A stretch of DNA of 64,000 nucleotides from Cecembia calidifontis (GTDB taxonomy: Bacteria > Bacteroidota > Bacteroidia > Cytophagales > Cyclobacteriaceae): assembly GCF_004216715.1 (NCBI RefSeq), contig NZ_SGXG01000001.1, forward strand, positions 3,208,501 to 3,272,500, read 5' to 3'. Of this stretch, positions 42,510 to 51,259 are shown in pieces; position 1 is the stretch's first letter; every line of letters begins with the position of its first letter. The notes beneath the pieces were generated by a model that was not told where the DNA came from, ran no database searches, and saw only the letters and a list, made by a program, of their open reading frames with translations. Both the position numbers and the translations under genes were made by a program.

Positions 42510-43688
42510 TCAATTTTTAGGTATTGCCTTGATTGATATTCCTCTGACAAAGTAAAACAAACCAATGACAGGTCCCATTCCAAGGATTAAAAAAAGGAAA
42601 GAAGGATCCAATAATGGGTTTAAAATATTCAATAATTGTATGCTGAGAATGGAAATTCCAAAACCTAAGGAATTGACAATGGTCAAAGCGGTTCCTCTGT
42701 TTTGTTCCGGGGCATTTTGGGCTACCAAGGTTGAAAACATAGGAGAATCAGCTGTTATGGCAAGGCCCCAAACCATCAGGAAAAGTAAAAAGATAAGTGA
42801 AAAGGGTTGTGTAAAGATCAAAGGAGAAAGAAAACAACAGATTCCAGAAGTGCTCAAAGCAAACTTTGCGATTTGGCTTGGATGAAATTTTTCGGATAAA
42901 TATCCACCCATGGCACAGGATAATCCGCCTAAGCCGATAATGGCAAAACTGGTAAAGGAAATGTTTAATTCATGTCCATAGAGCCTTCCATATTGTTGGA
43001 TAAAAACGGGCAAAAATGCCCAAAAAGCATAGAGTTCCCACATATGTCCAAAGTACCCCAAAGCTGCTGAACGGAATGATTTTATCTGAAATACTTTAAA
43101 AAACACTGTGAAATCAAAGGCCTGACTGGGTTTGCGATAAGGTCCATTGGGTACCGCTATCCAAATCAAAAAACCTCCAAAAACTGATAAAGCCGAGGTG
43201 GCATGCAGCACAAATCGCCAAGGTAATGCTTCGGTCATGCTCCTTACCAAATGGGGAAAGGCTGTACCCAAAACCAAAGCACCAACCAATAGGCCTAATG
43301 ATTTGCCTAAACCTTTTTGGAAATAATCCGAAGCGATTTTCATGCCGACTGGATAAATCCCTGCTAGGAAAAAACCTGTCCCAAACCTCAATAAGAGGAT
43401 TTGAATTCCGTTCAATCCCTTCATACTAATGGCAAGGTTAAAAAGCGCGGCAAGTAAGGCGCTTAAAAGGAACACTTTGGAAGGGGAAAACTTATCGGCA
43501 ACGGTTAAAATGGCAAATAACAAAGTTCCTGTTATAAAACCTAACTGAACTGCTGAAGTGAGGTTTCCCAGAAAAGCAGGGGCCAAATCAAGTTCTGCAG
43601 CCATATCAGGAAGTACTGCATTGCCGGCAAACCATAAGGAGGTGCTCAAAAACTGAGCAATGACAATAATAGGTAATATATGTTTCAA
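42510..43688 (-). CDS. MFS transporter
   Basis: 392 residues with about 12 membrane helices in the major facilitator pattern (IVIAQFLSTSLWFAGNAVLPDM at helix 1, a GTGFFLAGIYPVGMKIASDYF stretch in helix 4, a charged central loop near 190-205). The SLWFAGNAVLPD start resembles the CynX/NimT-like and related uptake carriers, but the substrate is not identifiable. The first codon of this frame is TTG (43686-43688). It lies 37 bp downstream of the amidase gene on the same strand, so the two may be co-transcribed. Confidence 0.88.
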   Translation of the reverse strand: MKHILPIIVIAQFLSTSLWFAGNAVLPDMAAELDLAPAFLGNLTSAVQLGFITGTLLFAILTVADKFSPSKVFLLSALLAALFNLAISMKGLNGIQILLLRFGTGFFLAGIYPVGMKIASDYFQKGLGKSLGLLVGALVLGTAFPHLVRSMTEALPWRFVLHATSALSVFGGFLIWIAVPNGPYRKPSQAFDFTVFFKVFQIKSFRSAALGYFGHMWELYAFWAFLPVFIQQYGRLYGHELNISFTSFAIIGLGGLSCAMGGYLSEKFHPSQIAKFALSTSGICCFLSPLIFTQPFSLIFLLFLMVWGLAITADSPMFSTLVAQNAPEQNRGTALTIVNSLGFGISILSIQLLNILNPLLDPSFLFLILGMGPVIGLFYFVRGISIKAIPKN

Positions 43689-43725
43689 TCAGATATTGTT
43701 TTAAACCTATGATGGAGAAGCTGAT

Positions 43726-45384
43726 CTATTCTATCAAACCTTTGGGAATCATTCCATGATACCTGTAATTTTTTTGGTAGGCATGGGCCAGACTGATCAA
43801 TTGATCTTCTCCATAATAATTTCCTACTAAAGTGACGCTGGTGGGCCTTCCTTTATCATCAAAGCCATTGGGAAGACTTAATGCCGGATGGCCCGTAAGG
43901 TTGGTCAGAAGTAACTGATTGCTGCCATAGGTTGGGGACAGGATAAGGTCATATTCTTTGATAAGTTGGTGAAAAGCTTCAATCAATAAAGATCGGTGAC
44001 GGTTGGCCTGTAAATATTCCACCGCGGGAATAAATCTGGATTGACGGAGTGAATTGGCACGGGACCCCTCATGTTGTTCTTCCAAGCGGTCCACCCGGCC
44101 TGAGCGGAGCAGTTCATCGAAAAAGGCACCGGATTCTGCCCTTAAAATGATATCAAATGCCTCAAAGGGGAAATTGCTTGGCATAGTAACAGGAATAAGT
44201 TGGATACCCATTTGGGCAAATTCCTCCAGGGTCCTTTTGTTGTTTTGTCCTGTAGATGTGCTGTCTTTTTCAAAAAGCTCTTTAAAGTAGGCGATCTTCA
44301 TTTGACTTGGATCCTGATCGGTCAGGGGTCTGAAACCTGCTTCTTTGGTGCTTCGGTCGAGCGGGTCTATGCCCCTTATAAAATCAAAAACAAGCGCACA
44401 GTCTACTGCTGACCGGCAGATGGGGCCTACCTTATCCATGCTCCAGGAAAGCACCATGAAGCCGTGTTTGCTTACCGCACCATAGGTTGGCCTTAAGCCG
44501 GTACTGCCCGTCCGGGTAGATGGTGCTACAATGGATCCCAAAGTTTCCGTTCCTATGGAAAAGGCAACCAATCCTGCTGCTGTGGCAGCCCCTGAACCGG
44601 CTGATGAGCCAGTCGCCCCTTGTTCCAGATCCCAAGGGTTTTTTGTTTTTCCTCCAAACCAAACACCACCCCTTGCCAAGCTGCCTGACACGGTTTTTCC
44701 TAACAAGACAGCTCCAGCTTCTTCCAGTTTTCGTACCACTGTAGCCGTTTGATCAAGAATTTGATCCTTGTAAGGCGCAGCTCCCCATGTTGTGGGATAC
44801 CCAGGTACAGCGGCCAGGTCTTTAAGTCCATAAGGAATGCCATGGAGTGGGCCCCTGTAGATTCCTTTAGCCAGTTCCTCATCTGCTTTTTGGGCCTGTT
44901 TTAATGCCAGTTCCTCTGTCACAGTAACAAAGGACAGGAGTTTTCCATCGTATTTTTTGATGCGGTTCAGATATAACCTGGTCAAGGCTTCCGCACTGAT
45001 CTTCCCAGTTTTGATCAATCCTGCAAGGTCCAATATGGGATAAAAAGCGAGTTCATCTAAGTCAAGGGGCAATGTTGCTGACTCATTGATTTTCCAGGTG
45101 TTAAGCCCTTCGTTTTTAGTGAGTTGGTAATCTGTTGGAATGGGGTCAAATATCAGGGCAGGGCTGACCGAATTGTCCAGAAAATGGTTGCGCATGCTTT
45201 CGTAACCTTTGCGGTTGCTGGTCAGGTACTCCAGCATGGTATCAATGGCCTTATGGTCAAAGCTAATCCCAATAAGATTTTGTGCTGCAATTACCTGTTT
45301 TCTAGTGATCTTCCCGGCAGTTTGGGCCAGGGTAAATCCAAAAATTACCCCTATGATAAGGAGCAACCATCCATGTTTTTTCAT
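43726..45384 (-). CDS. Exported amidase-signature family hydrolase
   Basis: 552 residues, with a signal peptide (MKKHGWLLLIIGVIFGFTLAQ) that points to a periplasmic enzyme. The amidase-signature core has all three catalytic positions: Lys in PYGLKDLAAVPG, the cis-Ser in TGSSAGSGAATAAG and the nucleophile Ser in IGTETLGSIVAPS. It hydrolyses amides to acid plus ammonia; the actual substrate cannot be told. The N-terminal 130 residues before the core are longer than in minimal amidases. Followed 37 bp later by an MFS transporter gene, which may move its product. Confidence 0.92.
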   Translation of the reverse strand: MKKHGWLLLIIGVIFGFTLAQTAGKITRKQVIAAQNLIGISFDHKAIDTMLEYLTSNRKGYESMRNHFLDNSVSPALIFDPIPTDYQLTKNEGLNTWKINESATLPLDLDELAFYPILDLAGLIKTGKISAEALTRLYLNRIKKYDGKLLSFVTVTEELALKQAQKADEELAKGIYRGPLHGIPYGLKDLAAVPGYPTTWGAAPYKDQILDQTATVVRKLEEAGAVLLGKTVSGSLARGGVWFGGKTKNPWDLEQGATGSSAGSGAATAAGLVAFSIGTETLGSIVAPSTRTGSTGLRPTYGAVSKHGFMVLSWSMDKVGPICRSAVDCALVFDFIRGIDPLDRSTKEAGFRPLTDQDPSQMKIAYFKELFEKDSTSTGQNNKRTLEEFAQMGIQLIPVTMPSNFPFEAFDIILRAESGAFFDELLRSGRVDRLEEQHEGSRANSLRQSRFIPAVEYLQANRHRSLLIEAFHQLIKEYDLILSPTYGSNQLLLTNLTGHPALSLPNGFDDKGRPTSVTLVGNYYGEDQLISLAHAYQKNYRYHGMIPKGLIE

Positions 45385-45496
45385 GGATTCAAAATAAAGA
45401 AAAAGAACGGTCCTGTTTCCTTTTTTTAAGATGTTTGGAAAAAATCTTTGTTAGAAGGGATTTACCGGGTATAGGTTTAAGGACTGGTTGTTCCTT

Positions 45497-45531
45497 TTAC
45501 CAAGTACCAAGTACAATGTACCAAGTATCTT
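45497..45531 (+). repeat. Degenerate 7-bp tandem repeat (GTACCAW), array 3
   Basis: Five consecutive units: TTACCAA, GTACCAA, GTACAAT, GTACCAA, GTATCTT. Located 112 bp upstream of the amidase start. Confidence 0.8.
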
Positions 45532-45610
45532 GTGGATAGATTATAGGGACAAGAAGCAAGCATTAAGACAGAATTTCGGAACTGGCAAGGGGTGATTTCG
45601 GAAGGAGGGA

Positions 45611-45626
45611 TTCCGAAATCCGACTT
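45611..45626. repeat. 16-bp direct repeat, left copy
   Basis: TTCCGAAATCCGACTT, identical to 45765-45780. The two copies flank a 138-bp, hairpin-rich segment. Confidence 0.75.
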
Positions 45627-45764
45627 CCTCCAGCTTCTCGAAATTTTAATTTCGTGAGGCGATACAGCAGATTTTTAATCTGCCATCGTATTATACATTG
45701 AGTTAAAACTGGAAAAACTTCAAGTACGCCGCGGTACACTCGAAGGATAAATTTCAATTCCAAC

Positions 45765-45780
45765 TTCCGAAATCCGACTT
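45765..45780. repeat. 16-bp direct repeat, right copy
   Basis: TTCCGAAATCCGACTT, identical to 45611-45626. Confidence 0.75.
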
Positions 45781-45807
45781 ACCACTTTCCCCTTCTGACT
45801 TCCGTCT

Positions 45808-47208
45808 TTACAAAAACTTACTTTTGATCACCATCATCTTCTCCCTTGTCATTTCATGCATGGAGTAGGGGATACCTCCCAGACCTTCTCCGGATGCATC
45901 GCGCCCACCAAATGGCATCCAGTCCACCCGGAAAGCGGTGTGGTCATTGATCATGACGGCTGTAGCATTAAGTTTCTGAACGGTATCCAAAGCGATGTCC
46001 AGGTCTTTGGTGAAAACAGCAGCTTGGAAATGATAGGGTAGGGCATTCGCCTGCTCGATGGCTTTATTTCTATCCTCATAAGAATATACACAGACTACCG
46101 GGCCAAAAATTTCCTCTTGGGATACCTTTGCGTCTTGAGGAGGGTTGTAGATGACAGTGGGCGCATAGCAGGAATCCGAGAGCCGCTTGCCCCCACAAAG
46201 AATTTCTCCTCCTGTTTCCTTGGCTTCCTTGACCCAAGCTTCTACACGGTCCACTTCTTTTGGTAAAATCAATGGACCAACTTCCGTTTTTTCATCCAAG
46301 GGATCGCCAACAATAAGCTTTTCAGCCATTTTTGCCATGTCATCGGCCACTTTCTTGGCGATACTTTCATGTACGAATACTTTTTGGACAGATACACATA
46401 CCTGACCAGCATGGTAAAAACCTCCCTTTACCAAAGCGGGTAACATGTCCTCCAAGTTGGCATCAGGTTCCACAATTACCGGTGCAGCACCTCCATGTTC
46501 TAAGGCGCAGCGGGTACCGGGTGCCAGTTTGGATTTCAGGTACCATCCGACTTTAGCGGAACCAATAAATGAAAGGTAATTGATCCTTTGATCTGTAACC
46601 AGCTTTTCAGCAGCTTCATTGTCTGTGATCAATACCTGTACCCAAGGATCAGGGACACCTGCTTCTTTTAGGATATCTGCAAAAGCCAAACAGGAAAGGG
46701 GGGTAGTGGAGGCCGGTTTCACAATAACCGGACAACCAGCTGCAAAAGCAGTCACTGTCTGATGTACAATCAGGTTTAGTGGATGGTTAAATGCAGAAAT
46801 TGAAGCCACCACTCCGATAGGTTCTCTGGTAGTAAAAGCAACCCTATTGACTGAGGCCTGGGTAAGTCCCATCGGGATTTGTTTTCCGGTCAATCTTCCG
46901 ATTTCTTCTGAGGCTATTTTAACCCCATTGATGGCTCTAAGTACTTCTACTTTGGAATCCACATAGGGCTTTCCTCCTTCTTCTGCTGCTGTTTTGGTCA
47001 GTTCTTCTATTTTTGATTTCATCAGTTCCTGCACTTTTTCCAGAATTTCAATTCTTTTGAAAGCAGGTATCCAATTGCTTCTGTCGTCAAACAAGGCATA
47101 AGCTTTTTCAAGGGCATTTTCTACTTCATTTTCTCCCACCATGGGGATTTCTTTGATCAATCTGTTATCGTAAGGGGAAAATACTTTCAAGGTTTTATGC
47201 TTACTCAT
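45808..47208 (-). CDS. NAD(P)-dependent aldehyde dehydrogenase
   Basis: 466 residues of the ALDH superfamily. The catalytic cysteine is in GGFYHAGQVCVSVQK (about residue 275) and the general base Glu in CALEHGGAAPVIVEP (about 238; family usual LELGG, here LEHGG). The nucleotide-binding segment FNHPLNLIVHQTVTAFAAG and SFIGSAKVGW are present, as is GPVVCVYSY near the end. It oxidises an aldehyde to an acid. Its start overlaps the TPP-enzyme gene's stop by 4 bp, so the two are made together and the TPP enzyme may supply the aldehyde. Confidence 0.92.
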   Translation of the reverse strand: MSKHKTLKVFSPYDNRLIKEIPMVGENEVENALEKAYALFDDRSNWIPAFKRIEILEKVQELMKSKIEELTKTAAEEGGKPYVDSKVEVLRAINGVKIASEEIGRLTGKQIPMGLTQASVNRVAFTTREPIGVVASISAFNHPLNLIVHQTVTAFAAGCPVIVKPASTTPLSCLAFADILKEAGVPDPWVQVLITDNEAAEKLVTDQRINYLSFIGSAKVGWYLKSKLAPGTRCALEHGGAAPVIVEPDANLEDMLPALVKGGFYHAGQVCVSVQKVFVHESIAKKVADDMAKMAEKLIVGDPLDEKTEVGPLILPKEVDRVEAWVKEAKETGGEILCGGKRLSDSCYAPTVIYNPPQDAKVSQEEIFGPVVCVYSYEDRNKAIEQANALPYHFQAAVFTKDLDIALDTVQKLNATAVMINDHTAFRVDWMPFGGRDASGEGLGGIPYSMHEMTREKMMVIKSKFL

Positions 47209-48845
47209 AATTTTTGTGCTTTTTCTTTCAACATGACATTTAAAATGGGGTGGTTTAAGGAATAATCCACCGATAAGTCAATCAAATTTACTCCTTCTGA
47301 TGTCAAACATTTATTAAGGGTTTGCTGGAATTCAGCATCAGAACCGGGTCTATAACCTTTTGCACCATAGCTTTCTGCATATTTTACAAAGTCAGGATTG
47401 TTGTAATCCAAGCCAAAGTCATCAAATCCCATATCCTCTTGTTTCCATTTGATCATCCCATAAGCATGGTCGTTGAGAATGATGACGGTAAGGTCAAGTC
47501 CTAACCTTACGGCAGTTTCCAGTTCCTGGGAATTCATCATAAAGCCCCCATCTCCACACACAGCGATGACTTTTCTTTCAGGATAAATCATTTTTACCAT
47601 CATGGCTGAAGGCAAGCCTGCGCCCATAGTTGCCAAAGCATTGTCCAAGAGCAGCGTATTGGGATGGTGGCAGGTATAATTTCTTGCAAACCAAAGCTTA
47701 TATATCCCGTTGTCCAAGGTAATGATGTCTTCAGAAGCAAGGTTTTTCCGCAAAAGGTTTACCAATCTTTGTGGAAGCATCGGGAATCTTTCATCTTCAA
47801 AATATTTACTGAGATGCCCTTCTATTTCTGTTTTAACTTTTTTGAAAAAGCCAAAGTCCCAGTGGGGTTGTTTCTTTACTAAGGCAGCAAGCATTTTGAC
47901 AGATTGGGCAATGTCACCGACTACATTGAGTTGTGGGAAGTAGACAGGATCCACTTCCGCCGGATTGAAGTTGACATGAATGACTTTTTTGCCACCTTTT
48001 TGCATGAAAAAGGGAGGTTTTTCGATGACATCATGGCCCACATTGATAATCAGGTCCGCTTCTTCAATTGCCGAGTGCAGAAAATCTTTGCTCGATAAAG
48101 CAGCCGTTCCCAAATACTGTCCATGTCTTTCATCGATTACTCCTTTGCCCATCTGGGTAGTGAAAAAATAAATTCCTGTTTGGTCTGCAAAATCCCTCAA
48201 TGCCTCACAGGTAATTTTCCTGTTGGCACCAGCACCTATCAAAAGCAGCGGCATTTTGGAATGCGTGATCATCTCCACTGCTGCTGCGATAGCTTTATCA
48301 TCTGCTTTTGGAATCAGATGTCCGACTGGTTCAAAAATGTCTTCTGAACAGTCTTCCTGTGCTATATCCTCGGGAAATTCCAAATGTACAGCCCCAGGTT
48401 TTTCTTCAATTGCCAAGCGGAAAGCTTCTCTGATTTGGGAAGCTATATTGCTGGAATTGACTATTTGTTTGGTGTATTTGGTGATGGGCCTCATCATATC
48501 CACCACATCTATGATCTGAAACCTTGCTTGTTTGCTTTTTTTGATGGGTTTTTGTCCGGTAATCATCACCATAGGCATACCCCCAAGTTGGGCATAGGCT
48601 GCTGGAGTGACCAGATTAGTGGCCCCAGGCCCCAAGGTAGCAAGACAGACCCCAGGCTTTCCGGTAAGTCTTCCGTAGGTGGCAGCCATAAACCCGGCAC
48701 CTTGTTCGTGCCGGGTAAGGATTAGCCTGATTTTTGAGTTTTTGAGGGATTGGAGCAGGTCCAGATTTTCTTCACCGGGTACAGCGAAGATGTATTCTAC
48801 TCCTTCATTTTCCAATGCTTTGACAAATAGGTCTGATGCTTTCAT
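47205..48845 (-). CDS. Thiamine-diphosphate enzyme, acetolactate-synthase large-subunit-like
   Basis: 546 residues with the three domains of the family: N-terminal PYR domain (catalytic Glu in AVPGEENLDLL, about residue 22), central domain (about 185-320) and C-terminal PP domain with the TPP/Mg motif CGDGGFMMN…ILND (about 427-457). No small regulatory subunit and no other branched-chain amino acid genes are near, so it is more likely a catabolic decarboxylase or lyase acting on a 2-keto acid than a biosynthetic synthase. Coupled by a 4-bp overlap to the aldehyde dehydrogenase; the FAH-family gene is 95 bp upstream on the same strand. Confidence 0.9.
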   Translation of the reverse strand: MKASDLFVKALENEGVEYIFAVPGEENLDLLQSLKNSKIRLILTRHEQGAGFMAATYGRLTGKPGVCLATLGPGATNLVTPAAYAQLGGMPMVMITGQKPIKKSKQARFQIIDVVDMMRPITKYTKQIVNSSNIASQIREAFRLAIEEKPGAVHLEFPEDIAQEDCSEDIFEPVGHLIPKADDKAIAAAVEMITHSKMPLLLIGAGANRKITCEALRDFADQTGIYFFTTQMGKGVIDERHGQYLGTAALSSKDFLHSAIEEADLIINVGHDVIEKPPFFMQKGGKKVIHVNFNPAEVDPVYFPQLNVVGDIAQSVKMLAALVKKQPHWDFGFFKKVKTEIEGHLSKYFEDERFPMLPQRLVNLLRKNLASEDIITLDNGIYKLWFARNYTCHHPNTLLLDNALATMGAGLPSAMMVKMIYPERKVIAVCGDGGFMMNSQELETAVRLGLDLTVIILNDHAYGMIKWKQEDMGFDDFGLDYNNPDFVKYAESYGAKGYRPGSDAEFQQTLNKCLTSEGVNLIDLSVDYSLNHPILNVMLKEKAQKL

Positions 48846-48940
48846 AAAATCGATTTTGGTTAAGGAAAAAAGACATGGATATGTATAATCAACCCCAAAA
48901 AAAACAAAATGATTTACGAAAATGCCATTTTTATGGAAAT

Positions 48941-49771
48941 TCAGCCTATAGCCACCTTATTGGTAAGCTTTCCAATGCCGTCAATTTCGATATGAACAAG
49001 GTCATCGGGTTGTAATGTAAAGGTGTCATCCGGTACGAGGCAGGTACCTGTCATGAGGTAAACTCCATTTGGAAAGCTCATTTCTCTGGTAAGGAATTCC
49101 ACCAATTCTCCATGACCCCGTTTCATTTGATTGATGGATATCTGACCTTCAAATACAGTCTTCCAGTTCCTTTCAATCTGCATATGGATTTTGGTGTCCG
49201 GATCAATGGGTTTTTCCGGTATCCAAAGACAAGGACCAATAGCCGCGGAATAATCATAACATTTTGCCTGGGGTAGGTAAAGTGGGTTTTCACCCTCAAT
49301 ATCCCTTGAGCTCATGTCATTACCAATAGTATAACCCACAATCTCCTTGTCTTTGTTGATAAAAAGGGTGAGTTCAGGTTCAGGTACATTCCATTTGGAG
49401 TCTTTGCGGATGTTTACTTGTCCTCCCGGATGAGCTACCCTGTAATGGGTGGATTTAAAAAACAATTCAGGTCTTTCCGCATCATACACTTTGGAATAAA
49501 AAACCGCAGCCCCACTTTCCTTGGATTCTTCCATTCGGGCTTCCCTGCTACGGAGATAAGTGACACCCGCTGCCCAAATTTCCTGGGTACCAATGGGAGC
49601 TTTGAGGTCTTTGGCTTCCCAATTGACCTCATTCCAAGGATTCAATTCTTCCTGAAGCATTTTATAAAGGTTTTTTTGGTTTACCAAATGGTCCCAATCA
49701 CGGGTTTGGGCCAAATAATGCTTGCCCTCATGTTCAATGATGATGTCGTTGGATGATCTGTATAATTTCAT
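48941..49771 (-). CDS. FAH-family hydrolase/dehydratase, probably acting on a 2-keto-3-deoxy sugar acid
   Basis: 276 residues. The fumarylacetoacetase-type C-terminal core has its metal-binding acids in VPEPELTLFIN and GYTIGNDMSSRDIEGENPLYLPQAK. The IWAAGVTYLRSREARMEES and NDMSSRDIEG segments resemble 2-dehydro-3-deoxy-arabinonate dehydratases, which make 2-oxoglutarate semialdehyde; an aldehyde dehydrogenase is encoded next door. First gene of a probable three-gene unit (FAH, TPP enzyme, ALDH). The exact substrate is inferred from motifs and context. Confidence 0.85.
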   Translation of the reverse strand: MKLYRSSNDIIIEHEGKHYLAQTRDWDHLVNQKNLYKMLQEELNPWNEVNWEAKDLKAPIGTQEIWAAGVTYLRSREARMEESKESGAAVFYSKVYDAERPELFFKSTHYRVAHPGGQVNIRKDSKWNVPEPELTLFINKDKEIVGYTIGNDMSSRDIEGENPLYLPQAKCYDYSAAIGPCLWIPEKPIDPDTKIHMQIERNWKTVFEGQISINQMKRGHGELVEFLTREMSFPNGVYLMTGTCLVPDDTFTLQPDDLVHIEIDGIGKLTNKVAIG

Positions 49772-49812
49772 GATATAGGTTAAGTAGGTTTAGGCTTGAA
49801 TCTAAGAAAATA

Positions 49813-51066
49813 TCAGAACATTTCGTTCACATTTAGGAAAATTCCGGAAGCCCCTCGGACTCCAAAGCCATAGTCCAAAGCAATATTGATCCGTCTTTTG
49901 GGCAAGACCATATACCGTAATCCAAGCCCATACCCCAACTGAAAATGGCTGAAAAGGTTGATGTCTTCTCCTCTGCTGCTGGCGGTACCGGTATTGGCGA
50001 ATAGGACGCCACCAAACCTTTCTTTATTCTTTTGTAAAGGAAATCTCCATTCCAATTCTGTATAGACCAGATCTTCTCCTCTGAATCTACCCTGGGTATA
50101 AGCCCTTCCTGACCTGGAAAACATATCCCAGCCTACTGCCGGTAAAAACATATAAGAAACCTCTCCATGGGTTACGGACCAGGCATAAGTCCAAAGTGCC
50201 AGGATATTTCTTGGTCTGTTTTTGCTCAAACTGAAATAATCCCTGTATTCCAGCCACAAAGTACCACTGTTGCTGGTACTTCCTAAGAATTCAGCAAAAC
50301 TCCTCCAGGAAGCATAGAGGTATTTCCCTTTATAAGGATTGGCTACATTGTCCCGGCTGTCGTATAAGGCATTCAGTGAAATTCCAGATTGTTGGTAGTT
50401 TTCAGCAGGTAGTTTTTTTTCTCTTTGATAAACTTCATGGTAGGTCAATTCTGGAGGGTCTGAGCCAAGGTTTAGACTTCGGTCATCTATTCGGAACATT
50501 CTGTCAAAATGAAAACCTAATCCATAGAAAAAGCGGGTGTCCTGATACCGTTTCATGGCTATGCCGTACAAGCGGATATGCCTGAAAAATATCATCTCTT
50601 TGATGAGATCATCCTTTTCACCATTTGTAGGTTCATTTCTCCATGGCCTTGCCCATATTTTTGTCCCTAAACCATAGGTGGGTTGGTTATTGATGTTGAA
50701 CCTGAAATCTGTGTAAATGGTATATGAATCATCCTTTAAGAAGGCGTGGGACCGCAGAGAGGTATATAATTGTCTTTTAGTGGTGACCAAACCCAGTCCA
50801 ATGGCTGTCGACATACTTGTTGTTTCCGGGTTGCCTATGGTCCAGGAAAAAGCAGGTGCTATACCCAAAATAAGGCCTGAGGTAGGATCTGCTGCAACGG
50901 CTGGAAGCGGAACAATCGAAACCTTTCTTTCCTTTTTTTGCCTGGTCTTTTCTTTGTCGTTTTCCTGATCTTGGGCATTTGCCCAGGTGGCATTCAGAAG
51001 TAGAATGGTAAGGAAAAATAAAGCCTTCAGGAGCTTATCAAAATTCCTGACAATGTTGGGGTTCAT
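49813..51066 (-). CDS. Omp85/BamA-like outer-membrane barrel without POTRA domains
   Basis: 417 residues. A signal peptide (ALFFLTILLLNATWANAQ) and a short charged linker (KEKTRQKKERKV) lead straight into a barrel. Omp85-type marks are the PLPAVAADPTSGLILG start, YDSRDNVANPYKGKYLYASW, and YTQGRFRGEDLVYTELEWRFPL, in which GRFRG corresponds to the lid-loop RGF-type motif. The usual POTRA repeats are missing; about 45 residues precede the barrel. Such short relatives are of unknown function and may be assembly or lipid/protein translocation pores. It lies 41 bp after the FAH gene on the opposite side of it, same strand, without an evident link. Confidence 0.82.
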   Translation of the reverse strand: MNPNIVRNFDKLLKALFFLTILLLNATWANAQDQENDKEKTRQKKERKVSIVPLPAVAADPTSGLILGIAPAFSWTIGNPETTSMSTAIGLGLVTTKRQLYTSLRSHAFLKDDSYTIYTDFRFNINNQPTYGLGTKIWARPWRNEPTNGEKDDLIKEMIFFRHIRLYGIAMKRYQDTRFFYGLGFHFDRMFRIDDRSLNLGSDPPELTYHEVYQREKKLPAENYQQSGISLNALYDSRDNVANPYKGKYLYASWRSFAEFLGSTSNSGTLWLEYRDYFSLSKNRPRNILALWTYAWSVTHGEVSYMFLPAVGWDMFSRSGRAYTQGRFRGEDLVYTELEWRFPLQKNKERFGGVLFANTGTASSRGEDINLFSHFQLGYGLGLRYMVLPKRRINIALDYGFGVRGASGIFLNVNEMF

Positions 51067-51177
51067 ATGCGCTGGGGTTAAGGTGATTGGGTAATTCCTT
51101 ACCTAAGCTCAAGTTATCATTAAATTTTCAATTGTTTCTTCTGTTAAGCCATGATTTTTAAAGTCTGGGTAAAATAA

Positions 51178-51222
51178 AAAAGGGAGAAGTCGAGCATTTA
51201 ACTGACTTCTCCCTTTGTCTTT
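51178..51222 (-). terminator. Terminator of the small porin-like gene
   Basis: On the minus strand GGGAGAAGTC is followed by a 12-base loop, then GACTTCTCCC and TTTTTTATTTT. It lies just past the stop of the gene at 51260-51817. Confidence 0.88.
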
Positions 51223-51259
51223 TTGGGAAGAGTTCCCTTTGGAGTTTTAGGGAATGAGT

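Larger units (their letters stand above)
45385..45807. other. Repeat- and hairpin-rich intergenic region
   Basis: 423 bp without a supportable gene. It contains heptamer array 3 (45497-45531), a 9-bp inverted repeat (ATTTCGGAA 45595-45603 and TTCCGAAAT 45611-45619), hairpins CGAAATT/AATTTCG and GCAGATT/AATCTGC, and a 16-bp direct repeat at 45611 and 45765. It looks like a small decayed or non-autonomous repeat element. Confidence 0.6.

Noticed and set aside
45563..45763. A 66-codon minus-strand frame in the repeat-rich gap
   Set aside because: It runs through the palindromes and a direct repeat; no start signal and no family. I treat it as a by-product of the repeat element.
47205..48845. 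Naming the TPP enzyme ilvB/ilvG
   Set aside because: No small subunit or branched-chain amino acid genes nearby, and coupling to an aldehyde dehydrogenase argues for a catabolic role.
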